DNA from: Rhizobium tropici CIAT 899
GTDB lineage: Bacteria; Pseudomonadota; Alphaproteobacteria; Rhizobiales; Rhizobiaceae
NCBI RefSeq assembly: GCF_000330885.1
Contig: NC_020062.1
Coordinates: forward strand, 1,124,374-1,188,373
Reading direction: 5' to 3'
DNA length: 64,000 bases
Shown: piece after piece, positions 8,482 to 16,340 of the stretch
How positions within the stretch are numbered: position 1 is the stretch's first letter
How the letters are laid out: each line of letters begins with the position of its first letter
Made by a program: the position numbers and the translations under genes
The notes under the pieces: model-generated
Databases searched by the model: none
What the model was told of the DNA's origin: nothing
What the model saw: only the letters and a program-made list of their open reading frames with translations

Positions 8482-9396
8482 TCAATGCCCGTCCCGGGCA
8501 ACGTCGTCTTTCGGGACCGTATCCACCAGGCTCTTCCGATGGAAAATGAAGAGTCCGGCAAGGACGATGATGGCGGAGCCGATGATAATCTGGGTGTCCG
8601 GAATATCGCCGAAGAAAACGAAGCCCAGGACGATTGCCCAGACAAGCAGGCTATATTGGAGCGGAGCCAACAGCGAAGCTGGCGCGAGCTTCAAGGATCT
8701 GGTTATCAGCATATGAGCGCTACCGGCGACAATGCCGAGGGCGAGCATCGCGCCGAGATCGAGTGCTGATGCGGAACGCCAGTTGCCGATGCTGAGTGCC
8801 AAGCCGGCGATGAGCGCACCGACCGTCTGCCACGCAACGAGGGTGGCATCGCGCGTCTGCCGCAACCGCCGCCCGAGCACCAGGGTCAATGCGAATGCGA
8901 AGCTCCCGCCGAGGCCGAAAAGTGATGGCCAGGAAAACATTGCGGCCGAAGGTCTGAGCGCGATCAATACGCCGATAAAGCCGACGAAAACCGCAAGCCA
9001 GCGCCGCCAGCCGATCCTCTCGTCTAGGAAGAAATGCGAGATCGCCGCCACATAGATCGGGCCGGCCATGTAGAAGGTCATGACATCGGCAAGCGGCAGA
9101 TAGGCGACCGCGGCGTAAAAGAGAGCGACGTCGAGCGTCGCCATGACGACACGCAGAAGCTGCAGCGGCGGCCGTTCGGGGCGAAAAAGCGCGTCACGGC
9201 CATGTCGCGCAATCATAGGCGCCAGAATAATGAACGAACCGAATGAGCGGATCACCAGAATCTGACCGACGGAGAAACTCGCAACCAGCCACTTGCCCAT
9301 GGCATCGTTCAGTGAAAACAGGAAGTCGCCGAGAAGCATCAGCAGCATGCCGGCAAGTACAAGATTGCCGCTTGTTACGGCTTTGCCCATGCGCAT
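8482..9396 (-). CDS. EamA/DMT-family transporter
   Basis: 304 residues with ten hydrophobic segments arranged as two EamA repeats; family-like stretches are GDFLFSLNDAMGKWLVASF near the N-terminus and LAPLQYSLLVWAIVLGFVFFGDIP in the second repeat. DMT proteins export metabolites or amino acids; the substrate cannot be predicted. The ATG at 9396 has AAGGAT 7 nt upstream; an alternative ATG lies two codons in. It is convergent with the shikimate dehydrogenase gene and divergent from the PAS-GGDEF-EAL gene. Confidence 0.85.
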   Translation of the reverse strand: MRMGKAVTSGNLVLAGMLLMLLGDFLFSLNDAMGKWLVASFSVGQILVIRSFGSFIILAPMIARHGRDALFRPERPPLQLLRVVMATLDVALFYAAVAYLPLADVMTFYMAGPIYVAAISHFFLDERIGWRRWLAVFVGFIGVLIALRPSAAMFSWPSLFGLGGSFAFALTLVLGRRLRQTRDATLVAWQTVGALIAGLALSIGNWRSASALDLGAMLALGIVAGSAHMLITRSLKLAPASLLAPLQYSLLVWAIVLGFVFFGDIPDTQIIIGSAIIVLAGLFIFHRKSLVDTVPKDDVARDGH

Positions 9397-9717
9397 GCTG
9401 ACTATCCTTGCGAATCCTGCGTTTTACCACCTGCGCTTTAGCCGGTTTTGCCCCCTACCCGCAATGGATTTCCTCGTGGGCAGTTATTCCCAAAATCTAT
9501 CGGTTTCCAGCCACAGAAGCATCGGAGCGCTCGCCGTCGGCAGACGCGATCTTCCTCTAAAACTTGAGCAGATGTTTATAAATTCAGTTATATGATAACG
9601 TTTATGGAAGCGACGAGCCGAACCTCGCCAAAGGGAGACGCTCGATATGCCTACATGCCTTTCATTGTTGCATGACAGCCTGCCGATATTGTCCGCTTGC
9701 CGGGTGAGAGAAGATAC
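9397..9717. other. Divergent intergenic region
   Basis: A 321-bp gap between the DMT transporter and the PAS-GGDEF-EAL gene. No coding region is supported. It contains the AT-rich inverted repeat GTTATATGATAAC at 9587-9599, a possible operator of unknown specificity. Confidence 0.5.
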
Positions 9718-11814
9718 ATGATGCAGCCGCCGGATGGAGCGCCAGATCCTACGCACCGGGACCAAGACGTCGAAGACGAGCAGGTCCTTAAGCCATTTGA
9801 ATTGCTCCAGGCCCGGTACCTGTCTCTCGCCGAGCGCTACGAATGGCTCGAAGCCATGATCAACTACGTACCGGACTATATCTATGCCAAGGACAGGGAT
9901 GGCCGCTTCCTTTTCGCCAACTTGGCGATCGTCCTCAATAACGGCTTCACGGATGTCGACGAGCTGATCGGCCTTACCGACGCCGAAATTCACCCGATGG
10001 CGGATGCCTACAAGATCGAGGAAGTCGAACGGCAGGTAATGGAGAGCGGCAAGGCCGATCTCGGCGTCGAAGAACGGCGACTGAAGGGTGAAGGCTGGCT
10101 CATGATGTCGCGGGTGCCGCTTCGCGACAGAAACGGCAACATCATCGGCGTCGTCGGCGCATCGCGCGACATTTCCGCTCGAAAGCGGGCAGAAAAACTG
10201 ATGAGTGCCCAGACGAAGCTTCTACAGGATGTGGCGCGCGGCGTTGATCTCGACGTATTTCTCAGAGAGTCCCAAGTCCTTCTTGAGGAATTGCTCAACG
10301 GCAGATGCGTGAGCTTCGTCCTCAATGGCGAGCAAGCCGAACCGCTTGCTGGCGATATCCTGGAATTTCCCATTTTTTCGCGGGACGGCGGCCGGCATGG
10401 CGCCCTGGTGACGGTGCAAACCGATGGTGACGAGGCCGGGCTTATGGAGTTCTTCGCCGGCATAGCGCAGACCGTCGGCATTGCCATCGACCGCCATCGT
10501 GACATCGCTCATATTGCATACCTGGCCGAACATGACGCGCTCACCGGTCTGCCGAACCGCATGCTGCTCGACCGCAAGCTTAGCGCCCTCTTGGAAAAAG
10601 CATCCAAACAACAGAGGTCACTGGCCGTAGCCTTCGTCGACCTCGACAATTTCAAGCTGGTGAACGACACCCTCGGCCACGCGGCCGGCGATGAATTGCT
10701 GATGGTAGTCGCGCGGCGCATATCGACCCATGTCGGCAATGGCGGCATCGTGGCGAGGATCGGCGGTGACGAATTCATCATCGTTCTGGAAGATCCGGTT
10801 GAGCCAATATATGAGAGGCTCGCGGCCGTCCTGACAGACATTTCCAAGCCAATGGTCGTACACGGCGTCGAAATCCGGGTAGGCTGCAGCATCGGTGTAG
10901 CCTGCGCCATGGAGCATGGCACGACGGCTTCGGAACTCTTCGCGAATGCCGATATGGCGCTCTATCGTGCCAAGGAAGCAGGGCGCAATGCCATTCGCCT
11001 GTTCACGCCGGCCATGGCGGAGGACGCCCGCAACAAGCTGATCCGTATCGAAGAATTGCGACGCGCTGTGGAGCGGGACGAATTTGTCCTTCATTATCAG
11101 CCGCAAAAGGAAGTTCGCAGCGGCAAGATCATTGGCGTCGAGGCCCTCGTGCGGTGGCAGCATCCTGTCGAGGGCTTGTTGTTGCCCGGTGTCTTCATTC
11201 CGCTCGCGGAAGAAACGGGGCTCATTGTCCCGCTCGGCGAAATCGTTCTGCGAAAGGCCTGCCAGCAAGCCCGTCTGTGGCAGGATCGCGGCCTGCCGTC
11301 ACTGCGCATGGGCGTCAACGTATCGGCGCGGCAATTCCTCGAGAGTTCACTGACAAGCCATGTGGCATCCGCATTGCAATCGGCTGATCTCGATCCGCAA
11401 TGGCTTGAGCTCGAACTGACGGAAAGCTTGATCATGCGTGACGTCGAGGGCGCCATTGAGCGGATGCATGAGCTGAAAGAGCTGGGTGTCAGCCTTGCGA
11501 TGGATGATTTCGGCACAGGGTATTCAAGCCTGAGCACCCTCAGGCGCTTTCCGCTTTCCCGGCTGAAGATCGACAGATCCTTCATTGCCGATATTCCCGA
11601 AAAGCCGGGCGATATGGCAATTACGTCCGCCATCGTATCGCTCGGCAGAACACTCGATCTGGAAGTCGTGGCGGAAGGCGTCGAGACGGAGGAGCAGGCC
11701 CGTTTTCTCGAGGGCGCCGGATGCGAATTGCTTCAGGGCTATCTGTTTGCCCGGCCTCTTCCCTCCTCTGAGATCGAAAGCTTGATTGCCGGGACCGTTG
11801 CGAAAGCGGGGTAG
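9718..11814 (+). CDS. PAS-GGDEF-EAL cyclic-di-GMP protein
   Basis: About 698 residues with no membrane segment. Domains in order: PAS (about 35-155, NYVPDYIYAKDRDGRFLFANL), a GAF-like sensor (about 165-270), GGDEF (about 275-430, intact VARIGGDEF) and EAL (about 445-695). The EAL domain keeps GVEALVRWQ, NVSARQF, ELTESLIM and DDFGTGYSS, so phosphodiesterase activity is likely. The position of the inhibitory I-site before GGDEF reads GNGG rather than RxxD, so product inhibition at that site is not expected. The start is ATG 9718 or 9721, after GAGAGAAG. Confidence 0.9.
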   Translation: MMQPPDGAPDPTHRDQDVEDEQVLKPFELLQARYLSLAERYEWLEAMINYVPDYIYAKDRDGRFLFANLAIVLNNGFTDVDELIGLTDAEIHPMADAYKIEEVERQVMESGKADLGVEERRLKGEGWLMMSRVPLRDRNGNIIGVVGASRDISARKRAEKLMSAQTKLLQDVARGVDLDVFLRESQVLLEELLNGRCVSFVLNGEQAEPLAGDILEFPIFSRDGGRHGALVTVQTDGDEAGLMEFFAGIAQTVGIAIDRHRDIAHIAYLAEHDALTGLPNRMLLDRKLSALLEKASKQQRSLAVAFVDLDNFKLVNDTLGHAAGDELLMVVARRISTHVGNGGIVARIGGDEFIIVLEDPVEPIYERLAAVLTDISKPMVVHGVEIRVGCSIGVACAMEHGTTASELFANADMALYRAKEAGRNAIRLFTPAMAEDARNKLIRIEELRRAVERDEFVLHYQPQKEVRSGKIIGVEALVRWQHPVEGLLLPGVFIPLAEETGLIVPLGEIVLRKACQQARLWQDRGLPSLRMGVNVSARQFLESSLTSHVASALQSADLDPQWLELELTESLIMRDVEGAIERMHELKELGVSLAMDDFGTGYSSLSTLRRFPLSRLKIDRSFIADIPEKPGDMAITSAIVSLGRTLDLEVVAEGVETEEQARFLEGAGCELLQGYLFARPLPSSEIESLIAGTVAKAG

Positions 11815-11851
11815 ATATTCGCACGGGGCAGCTCGCCGCACGCGGTGCGTC

Positions 11852-12937
11852 TCAAGGAAATGTCACCATCTCGATCCAGTTCGCACCTGCATTGACCGGG
11901 TATCGCCCCACCAATGCGAGACTGCCATCGGATTGGTCGATGGCGTAGACGGACAACCGGTCGGATTTCTCTCCCGATGCGACGAGGAACCGGCCTGACG
12001 GGTCGATGCGGATGCCGCGCGGCTGCTGCTCGGTCGAATAATTCGTGACGTAAGTCAGCCTTCCGTTATCCGCGTCGATTTTCAATAGCGCGATCCGGCT
12101 GGTGGTTCTTTCCGTCGTATAAAGAAATTTGCCGTCCGGTGTGATGCCGATATCTGCGGCCCAGATTTTCGGCTCGCCGTTGTCTGGTGAAACTGCCGCC
12201 GGTGCTAGGCCTGGCGACAGGCCCGCATCCTCGGGAACGGAAGCGACGCTCTCGACCTCTCTCAATATGCCCTTATCGGCATCGAGCGCATAGTGGATGA
12301 CATGGCCGGTCAGCTCCGTCAGAACGTAGACGGCCTTATTATCCGGCGACACGACGATATGCCGCGGACCAAAGCCGGCGCCCGTCATGACCTCAGGAGG
12401 ATCGTTCGGCTTCAGTATCCCGGTCTCCGGGTGGAGGATGAATTGCTGCACGACATCGGAGCCGAGATTGGTGACAAAGACATATTTGCCTGTCCGGTCA
12501 GTGACGATCGAATGGGCGTTGCGGCCGGTTGCGATCACCTGCTGGGCTCGCGCTGTGACGAGCCCATTCTTGTCGATGAGCAGCACGGCGATCTTGTTGC
12601 CGCCATAAGAGGCAGCCAATAAAAGCCCGCCCGTTGGGTCGAGGGCAACATAGGCCATGCTGTCGGGCAGAGCTGCTGCCGCCTCCTGCCTTAATCTGCC
12701 GCTTTCGGGGTCGATCGCCAGCGTCAGCACCCGGTAAGGCTGCGCACGGATAACGGCGTAAAGATGCCGCCTGTCGGGGCTGACGGCCATCGGCATGACC
12801 ATCGCGCCGACATCCATGCTGGATATCGCCGTGAGCGCACCTGTCGCCCCATCCATTCGATAGGCATCGATCGCTCCGGCAATTGCCGCAGAGACATAGA
12901 CGAACGTGCGATGCACACTGGAGGAAGGCTTAATCAC
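11852..12937 (-). CDS. Lactonase-family beta-propeller protein
   Basis: 361 residues, with the seven-bladed propeller repeats of the 6-phosphogluconolactonase/lactonase family (Pfam Lactonase): VSPDRRHLYAVI, LDPTGGLLLAASYGGNKI, TDRTGKYVFVTNLGSD, VSPDNKAVYVLTE, ITPDGKFLYTTERTTSRI and IDPSGRFLVASGEKSD. It probably hydrolyses a sugar lactone; the substrate is not known. No signal peptide is evident. The start is GTG at 12937 with GAGGTGAT just upstream. A GntR gene lies 205 bp upstream on the same strand. Confidence 0.85.
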   Translation of the reverse strand: MIKPSSSVHRTFVYVSAAIAGAIDAYRMDGATGALTAISSMDVGAMVMPMAVSPDRRHLYAVIRAQPYRVLTLAIDPESGRLRQEAAAALPDSMAYVALDPTGGLLLAASYGGNKIAVLLIDKNGLVTARAQQVIATGRNAHSIVTDRTGKYVFVTNLGSDVVQQFILHPETGILKPNDPPEVMTGAGFGPRHIVVSPDNKAVYVLTELTGHVIHYALDADKGILREVESVASVPEDAGLSPGLAPAAVSPDNGEPKIWAADIGITPDGKFLYTTERTTSRIALLKIDADNGRLTYVTNYSTEQQPRGIRIDPSGRFLVASGEKSDRLSVYAIDQSDGSLALVGRYPVNAGANWIEMVTFP

Positions 12938-13104
12938 GGATCACCTCGTCCGAGCATCGGGGCCGGTTCCATCGGCAGCGATGCGGATCATCTGGAAAAT
13001 AGATACTGCTATCCATGGAATGCGCGAAAACCGGATGGTCGCCATCACCCCTCGATCCGGCTGGCCAAACAGACGGAACATCTCTTTCGAAGAATCGACC
13101 GCTA

Positions 13105-13123
13105 TCATATGACATAATATGAC
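13105..13123. promoter_or_regulatory. Candidate GntR site before the lactonase gene
   Basis: TCATATGA (13105-13112) lies within a longer stretch in which ATATGAC recurs after 10 bp (13107-13113 and 13117-13123). TCATATGA also occurs at 13921-13928 upstream of the GntR gene. Two copies flanking a regulator gene suggest operator sites, but the motif is short. Confidence 0.35.
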
Positions 13124-13142
13124 AGCAGCACCCTGTTGACCA

Positions 13143-13859
13143 TTATTGCTCCTGCAGCTCGGCGAGACGGCGATAGCGACGCTGACTCGCCATCATATGC
13201 GCCCGCATCGCTTGTCGCGCGCGTTCTGGATCTTGATCGGCGATCGCCGCTAAAATCTCCGCATGTTCTGCATGAACCTTCTCTAGATAGGCGCGGTCAT
13301 TCGCCTCGGGCAATGTCGGAAACTGCCGGCGCGGAATGGTTCGTGTACCGAAATGCCGAAGCACGTCGACGTAGAACCGATTATTCGTCGCAGCCGCGAT
13401 CGCCATATGAAACTCATAGTCCGCTTCGACGGTCGACAGCCCCTGCTCTATCAGCTGCGCCATCTTACGGTTGGCCGTTGCAATCGCGGCCTCCTGTTCG
13501 GCAGTCCTGCGATAGGCAGCGATGGCCGCCGCCTCGCCTTCCGCCGCCATTCGGAATTCCAGCAGTTCCAGCGTTTCGGGAATGCTCTTGACCTCGACCG
13601 GCGTCAGCAGCAGACCAGACCGCGTCGGTGTGTCGGAAACGAATACGCCCTTGCCTTGAACCGGCGTGACGAGGCCTGCCGCACGAAGATCTGCAATTGC
13701 CTCGCGCACGACGGTCCGGCTGACATCGAATGCAGCCTCGAGCTGCGGCTCGGTCGGAAGCTGGTCGCCGGCCCGAAGCTTGCCGCTCTCGATCTGCAAG
13801 CGCAATTCGTCGATGACCCTTTGTGCCAGCCTTTGCCGTGTCCGGGCATTTGTCGTCAT
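13143..13859 (-). CDS. GntR-family (FadR subgroup) regulator
   Basis: About 238 residues. The N-terminal winged helix (RVIDELRLQIESGKLRAGDQLPTEPQLEAAFDVSRTVVREAIADLRAAGLV) ends in the GntR wing motif QGKGVFVSD. The all-helical FCD effector domain follows, with the metal-binding pattern D..FH (EADYEFHMAIAAATNN) and histidines in EKVHAEHAEIL. FCD members usually bind carboxylic acids with a metal ion. The ATG at 13859 is preferred; a TTG two codons upstream (13865) is possible. The lactonase downstream is the likely target. Confidence 0.85.
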   Translation of the reverse strand: MTTNARTRQRLAQRVIDELRLQIESGKLRAGDQLPTEPQLEAAFDVSRTVVREAIADLRAAGLVTPVQGKGVFVSDTPTRSGLLLTPVEVKSIPETLELLEFRMAAEGEAAAIAAYRRTAEQEAAIATANRKMAQLIEQGLSTVEADYEFHMAIAAATNNRFYVDVLRHFGTRTIPRRQFPTLPEANDRAYLEKVHAEHAEILAAIADQDPERARQAMRAHMMASQRRYRRLAELQEQ

Positions 13860-13920
13860 TCCCAATCCCGACCCATTTGTTGGCCTTCAACCGCAGTCGC
13901 TTCTCATCGTCAGCAAGTCA

Positions 13921-13928
13921 TCATATGA
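13921..13928. promoter_or_regulatory. Candidate GntR autoregulatory site
   Basis: TCATATGA, about 60 bp upstream of the GntR start, identical to the core of the candidate site at 13105-13112. Autoregulation is inferred only from this repetition. Confidence 0.3.
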
Positions 13929-13977
13929 ATAGTCTTAACATCAGGCGCGCCGAATGCAATTGGGCCAAGCGGGCCTA

Positions 13978-14562
13978 TCAGATTTCCCAGTCAGAACTAT
14001 ATGCCCTGGATCTCAATCTCGACGACAATTCCAGCTGTACCTCGATCGTCTTTTGCAACCGTGTCGCAAGGGTGTCGGACGGGATGGTACCGTCTATCCA
14101 ATCCCTCTCCGTCGCGTAAACGACATAGGGATTGATCACGCATTTGAAATCGAGCATCAGCGACGTGGCCAGACTTCCATAGGCCATATAGCTGTGCGGA
14201 AGCCCACCGGAGCAGATGAAAGTGACGATCTGATCGAACCAGGCCGATTTTCGTCCGCTGGCGCCTGTCGCACCGGTAAGTTCGATCAGGCTCTTGGCAG
14301 CGCTGCCCACCGACCAATTGTAAATGGGTACAGCAAGCAAGACACCATCCGCACCGCGAATTGCACGATACAACCGGTCGTATGAAGGATGTTCGTAGCA
14401 TTTAAAATTGTCGAAAGCGGGCAACTCCAGATATTGAAGGTCGATAAACTCGACTTCGCATCGCCTCTCGCGCAACAAGTTTTCAGCCTCGCGAGCCATG
14501 CGGCGGCTCCTGCTTTTCGGATCAAGGCTGCATGAAAGGATGGTGATCTTCAGAGGATCCAT
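13978..14562 (-). CDS. NAD(P)H-dependent FMN reductase family protein
   Basis: 194 residues of flavodoxin-like fold. Seen: ITILSCSLDPKSRSRRMA (phosphate loop), FIDLQYLELPAFD, and ADGVLLAVPIYNWSVGSAAKSLIEL, which is the FMN-binding motif of the FMN_red family. Members reduce FMN, quinones or azo compounds, and some serve two-component monooxygenases. No monooxygenase is adjacent. A GGAG lies 10 nt before the ATG at 14562. Confidence 0.85.
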   Translation of the reverse strand: MDPLKITILSCSLDPKSRSRRMAREAENLLRERRCEVEFIDLQYLELPAFDNFKCYEHPSYDRLYRAIRGADGVLLAVPIYNWSVGSAAKSLIELTGATGASGRKSAWFDQIVTFICSGGLPHSYMAYGSLATSLMLDFKCVINPYVVYATERDWIDGTIPSDTLATRLQKTIEVQLELSSRLRSRAYSSDWEI

Positions 14563-14981
14563 TGCCTATTCACTCCAGCATCATCGTTTACGAGAAGAGG
14601 TTTTAAGTATGCGCCACGACGGCGAGACGGCCACCCCTCACCAAAATCCTACCGGCCAGAGCAATTCCAGGAAAAGTGCGGCTTTCCGTCCGGAATTGCG
14701 TAAGAACAAAGAGATAGAGCATTTTCGCAATTCGAAGAAAAGCGAAACGGCTCTAGGCAGTCTATGAATATGATCCTGAAAATAGCAATGCGCCGCCCGG
14801 TCATTGCGGTAACACGGCCAGAGAGCCTCAGATGTCCTTGGGGCGCCGTGAACGGGCTACTTCCCTTTAGCCGAACCTGCGCAAGGTTGTACGCATGACA
14901 GGAACAGCCGCATCGTAACGGAAGTTGGCGAATGGATCTGAGGTCTGGCAAGGTATTGATCGCGCGGGCAGCACAGCCACC
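14563..14981. other. Intergenic region carrying the RIME-like element
   Basis: A 419-bp gap. Apart from the RIME-like palindrome, nothing coding is supported; open frames here have no ribosome sites or recognisable protein. Confidence 0.5.
14656..14760. repeat. RIME-like rhizobial intergenic palindromic repeat
   Basis: Two adjacent imperfect hairpins: GCAATTCC (14661-14668) pairs with GGAATTGC (14692-14699), and AGAGC (14716-14720) pairs with GCTCT (14750-14754). The text around them (agagcaattccaggaaaag, caaagagatagagc) is the recurrent intergenic mosaic element I know from Rhizobium and Sinorhizobium genomes. It is non-coding and sits between the FMN reductase gene and the AraC gene. Confidence 0.7.
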
Positions 14982-15956
14982 CTATCGAGCTTGCCTGACA
15001 GTCTCGGAGGGCATTTCTCCGAAGGATTGATAATATAGCGCTGCGAACCGCCCCATATGGGAAAATCCCCAATCGCGCGCTATGTCGGCCACAACTCGCG
15101 AACGGTTCGATTCCGTCAAGGCCTTACGCGCGCCTTGCAGGCGTATCTCGCGCAGATAGCTCAAAGGCGTCGTGTTCTTGAACTGCTGAAATGCGACCTG
15201 TAGCGATCGCACGCTTGTTCCGGTCTCGCGCGCAATATCGACGATCTTGATATCCGCACCTGCATTTACGTGCATATATTCCATTGCGCGCTTCAACTGC
15301 CTCGGGATTGCCGGCGATGCCGGCCCTTGCAACTGCGGCGTATAATTGTGCGGCACGGTCTCAAGCAGAGCAATCATCATTGCCTGCAAAAGGCATTCGC
15401 TGAATGAAGCGGAGGATTTTTGTTGGCCGGCCGCTGTGAGGTCCTGCCAGATCAAGTTTCCAAGCGCGGCAATCTGCATGCCTCGCCCCGATGTCAGATC
15501 GACCGGGCCGGCGAATTCCAGATCAGAGCGCACCGGTGCGTCCAACAGCGTGCTGAGCTGCCGTATCATGGCCGCCTTTTCGAATGCGATGCCCATATGG
15601 CTCCGCTGCTCGAAAAACGTGAGCCGGCGGAAAGAAGACATATCGGCCACAAGTCCCCTGCCCGGCTCCGATTCCAATTGCCGCCCAGCGGCGTCGACGA
15701 GCATCTTGCCGGCGGTCGGCAGATAAAGGCCGTAGGCTTCGGGGCCACCGGGCAGCATAACGCTCATGCCAGAATGACATTTGCCGCGCCAGACGCTGCA
15801 GGAGCCGATCGTATAGTGGCGGTCTTCCACCGAAATCGCACCGCGGCGATGGAGAGGTTCGACAATCGCGGGAAACAGGGTTCTCGCGTAATGCGCGGTC
15901 ATCTCCTCGGCATCGGCTTTCTCGATTTGGGACACCGAGCACGTCGCGTAAGTCAA
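14982..15956 (-). CDS. AraC-family transcriptional regulator
   Basis: 324 residues. The N-terminal half resembles the AraC_binding_2 domain (CSVWRGKCHSGMSVMLPGGPEAYGLYLPTAG). The C-terminal half has the two AraC helix-turn-helix motifs (DIKIVDIARETGTSVRSLQVAFQQFKNTTPLSYLREIRLQGARKAL and VADIARDWGFSHMGRFAALYYQSFGEMPS). The start is a TTG at 15956 with GAGGG 6-7 nt upstream. Target genes are unknown; it is divergent from the ABC importer operon across an AT-rich gap. Confidence 0.85.
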   Translation of the reverse strand: MTYATCSVSQIEKADAEEMTAHYARTLFPAIVEPLHRRGAISVEDRHYTIGSCSVWRGKCHSGMSVMLPGGPEAYGLYLPTAGKMLVDAAGRQLESEPGRGLVADMSSFRRLTFFEQRSHMGIAFEKAAMIRQLSTLLDAPVRSDLEFAGPVDLTSGRGMQIAALGNLIWQDLTAAGQQKSSASFSECLLQAMMIALLETVPHNYTPQLQGPASPAIPRQLKRAMEYMHVNAGADIKIVDIARETGTSVRSLQVAFQQFKNTTPLSYLREIRLQGARKALTESNRSRVVADIARDWGFSHMGRFAALYYQSFGEMPSETVRQAR

Positions 15957-16282
15957 ATGTTACCCTCATTGCGCTGCGTCTGCAGATTACCTTTTTAGCC
16001 TTCGGTCATCTGCCTTGAAAATACATCCTCGCTTACGCCCCGGGAGAAAATAACGCCATAAAACTAGAAAAATCAATGGCTCATCGAATAAGTATGATAA
16101 TTACAACCATGCGGATGCATCGCAACGTGAGTATATATTTTCTTCCTGCTTATATTATTTCATAATATGATCGGACGCATTGAGATATATTTCATATTTA
16201 AAGAATGCCTCTCGTTAATACGTTATTTTTTCAGCCGGGGCCGCACATGATGCCTGAATATACAGGCAAGCATTCCAGCCTC

Positions 16283-16311
16283 TTGACGGAATGTTATCGA
16301 TAACATAGCCT
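16283..16311 (+). promoter_or_regulatory. Promoter of the sugar importer operon
   Basis: TTGACG at 16283-16288, a 17-bp spacer, then TAGCCT at 16306-16311, which is a weak -10. The spacer is almost entirely the LacI palindrome at 16291-16306, an arrangement that predicts repression by steric exclusion. Confidence 0.5.
16291..16306. promoter_or_regulatory. LacI-family operator 1 (ABC importer)
   Basis: ATGTTATCGATAACAT, a perfect 16-bp palindrome. The same word occurs at 23796-23811, with near copies at 26336-26351 and 21146-21161. It resembles GntR/IdnR-type LacI-family operators and lies 35 bp before the importer ATPase start. Confidence 0.85.
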
Positions 16312-16340
16312 CCTCCTATCGAAGCTTTGGGAGGAGCAGG

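Larger units (their letters stand above)
15957..16340. other. AT-rich divergent intergenic region
   Basis: A 384-bp region much richer in AT than the flanking genes, with no supported gene. It holds the LacI operator and promoter of the importer operon at its right end. Confidence 0.5.

Noticed and set aside
9587-9599. GTTATATGATAAC as a fifth copy of the LacI regulon operator
   Set aside because: It lacks the TATCGATA centre and sits before genes outside the idonate block.
13978-14562. FMN reductase gene as part of a two-component monooxygenase
   Set aside because: The luciferase-like gene is 12 kb away and no other monooxygenase is near.
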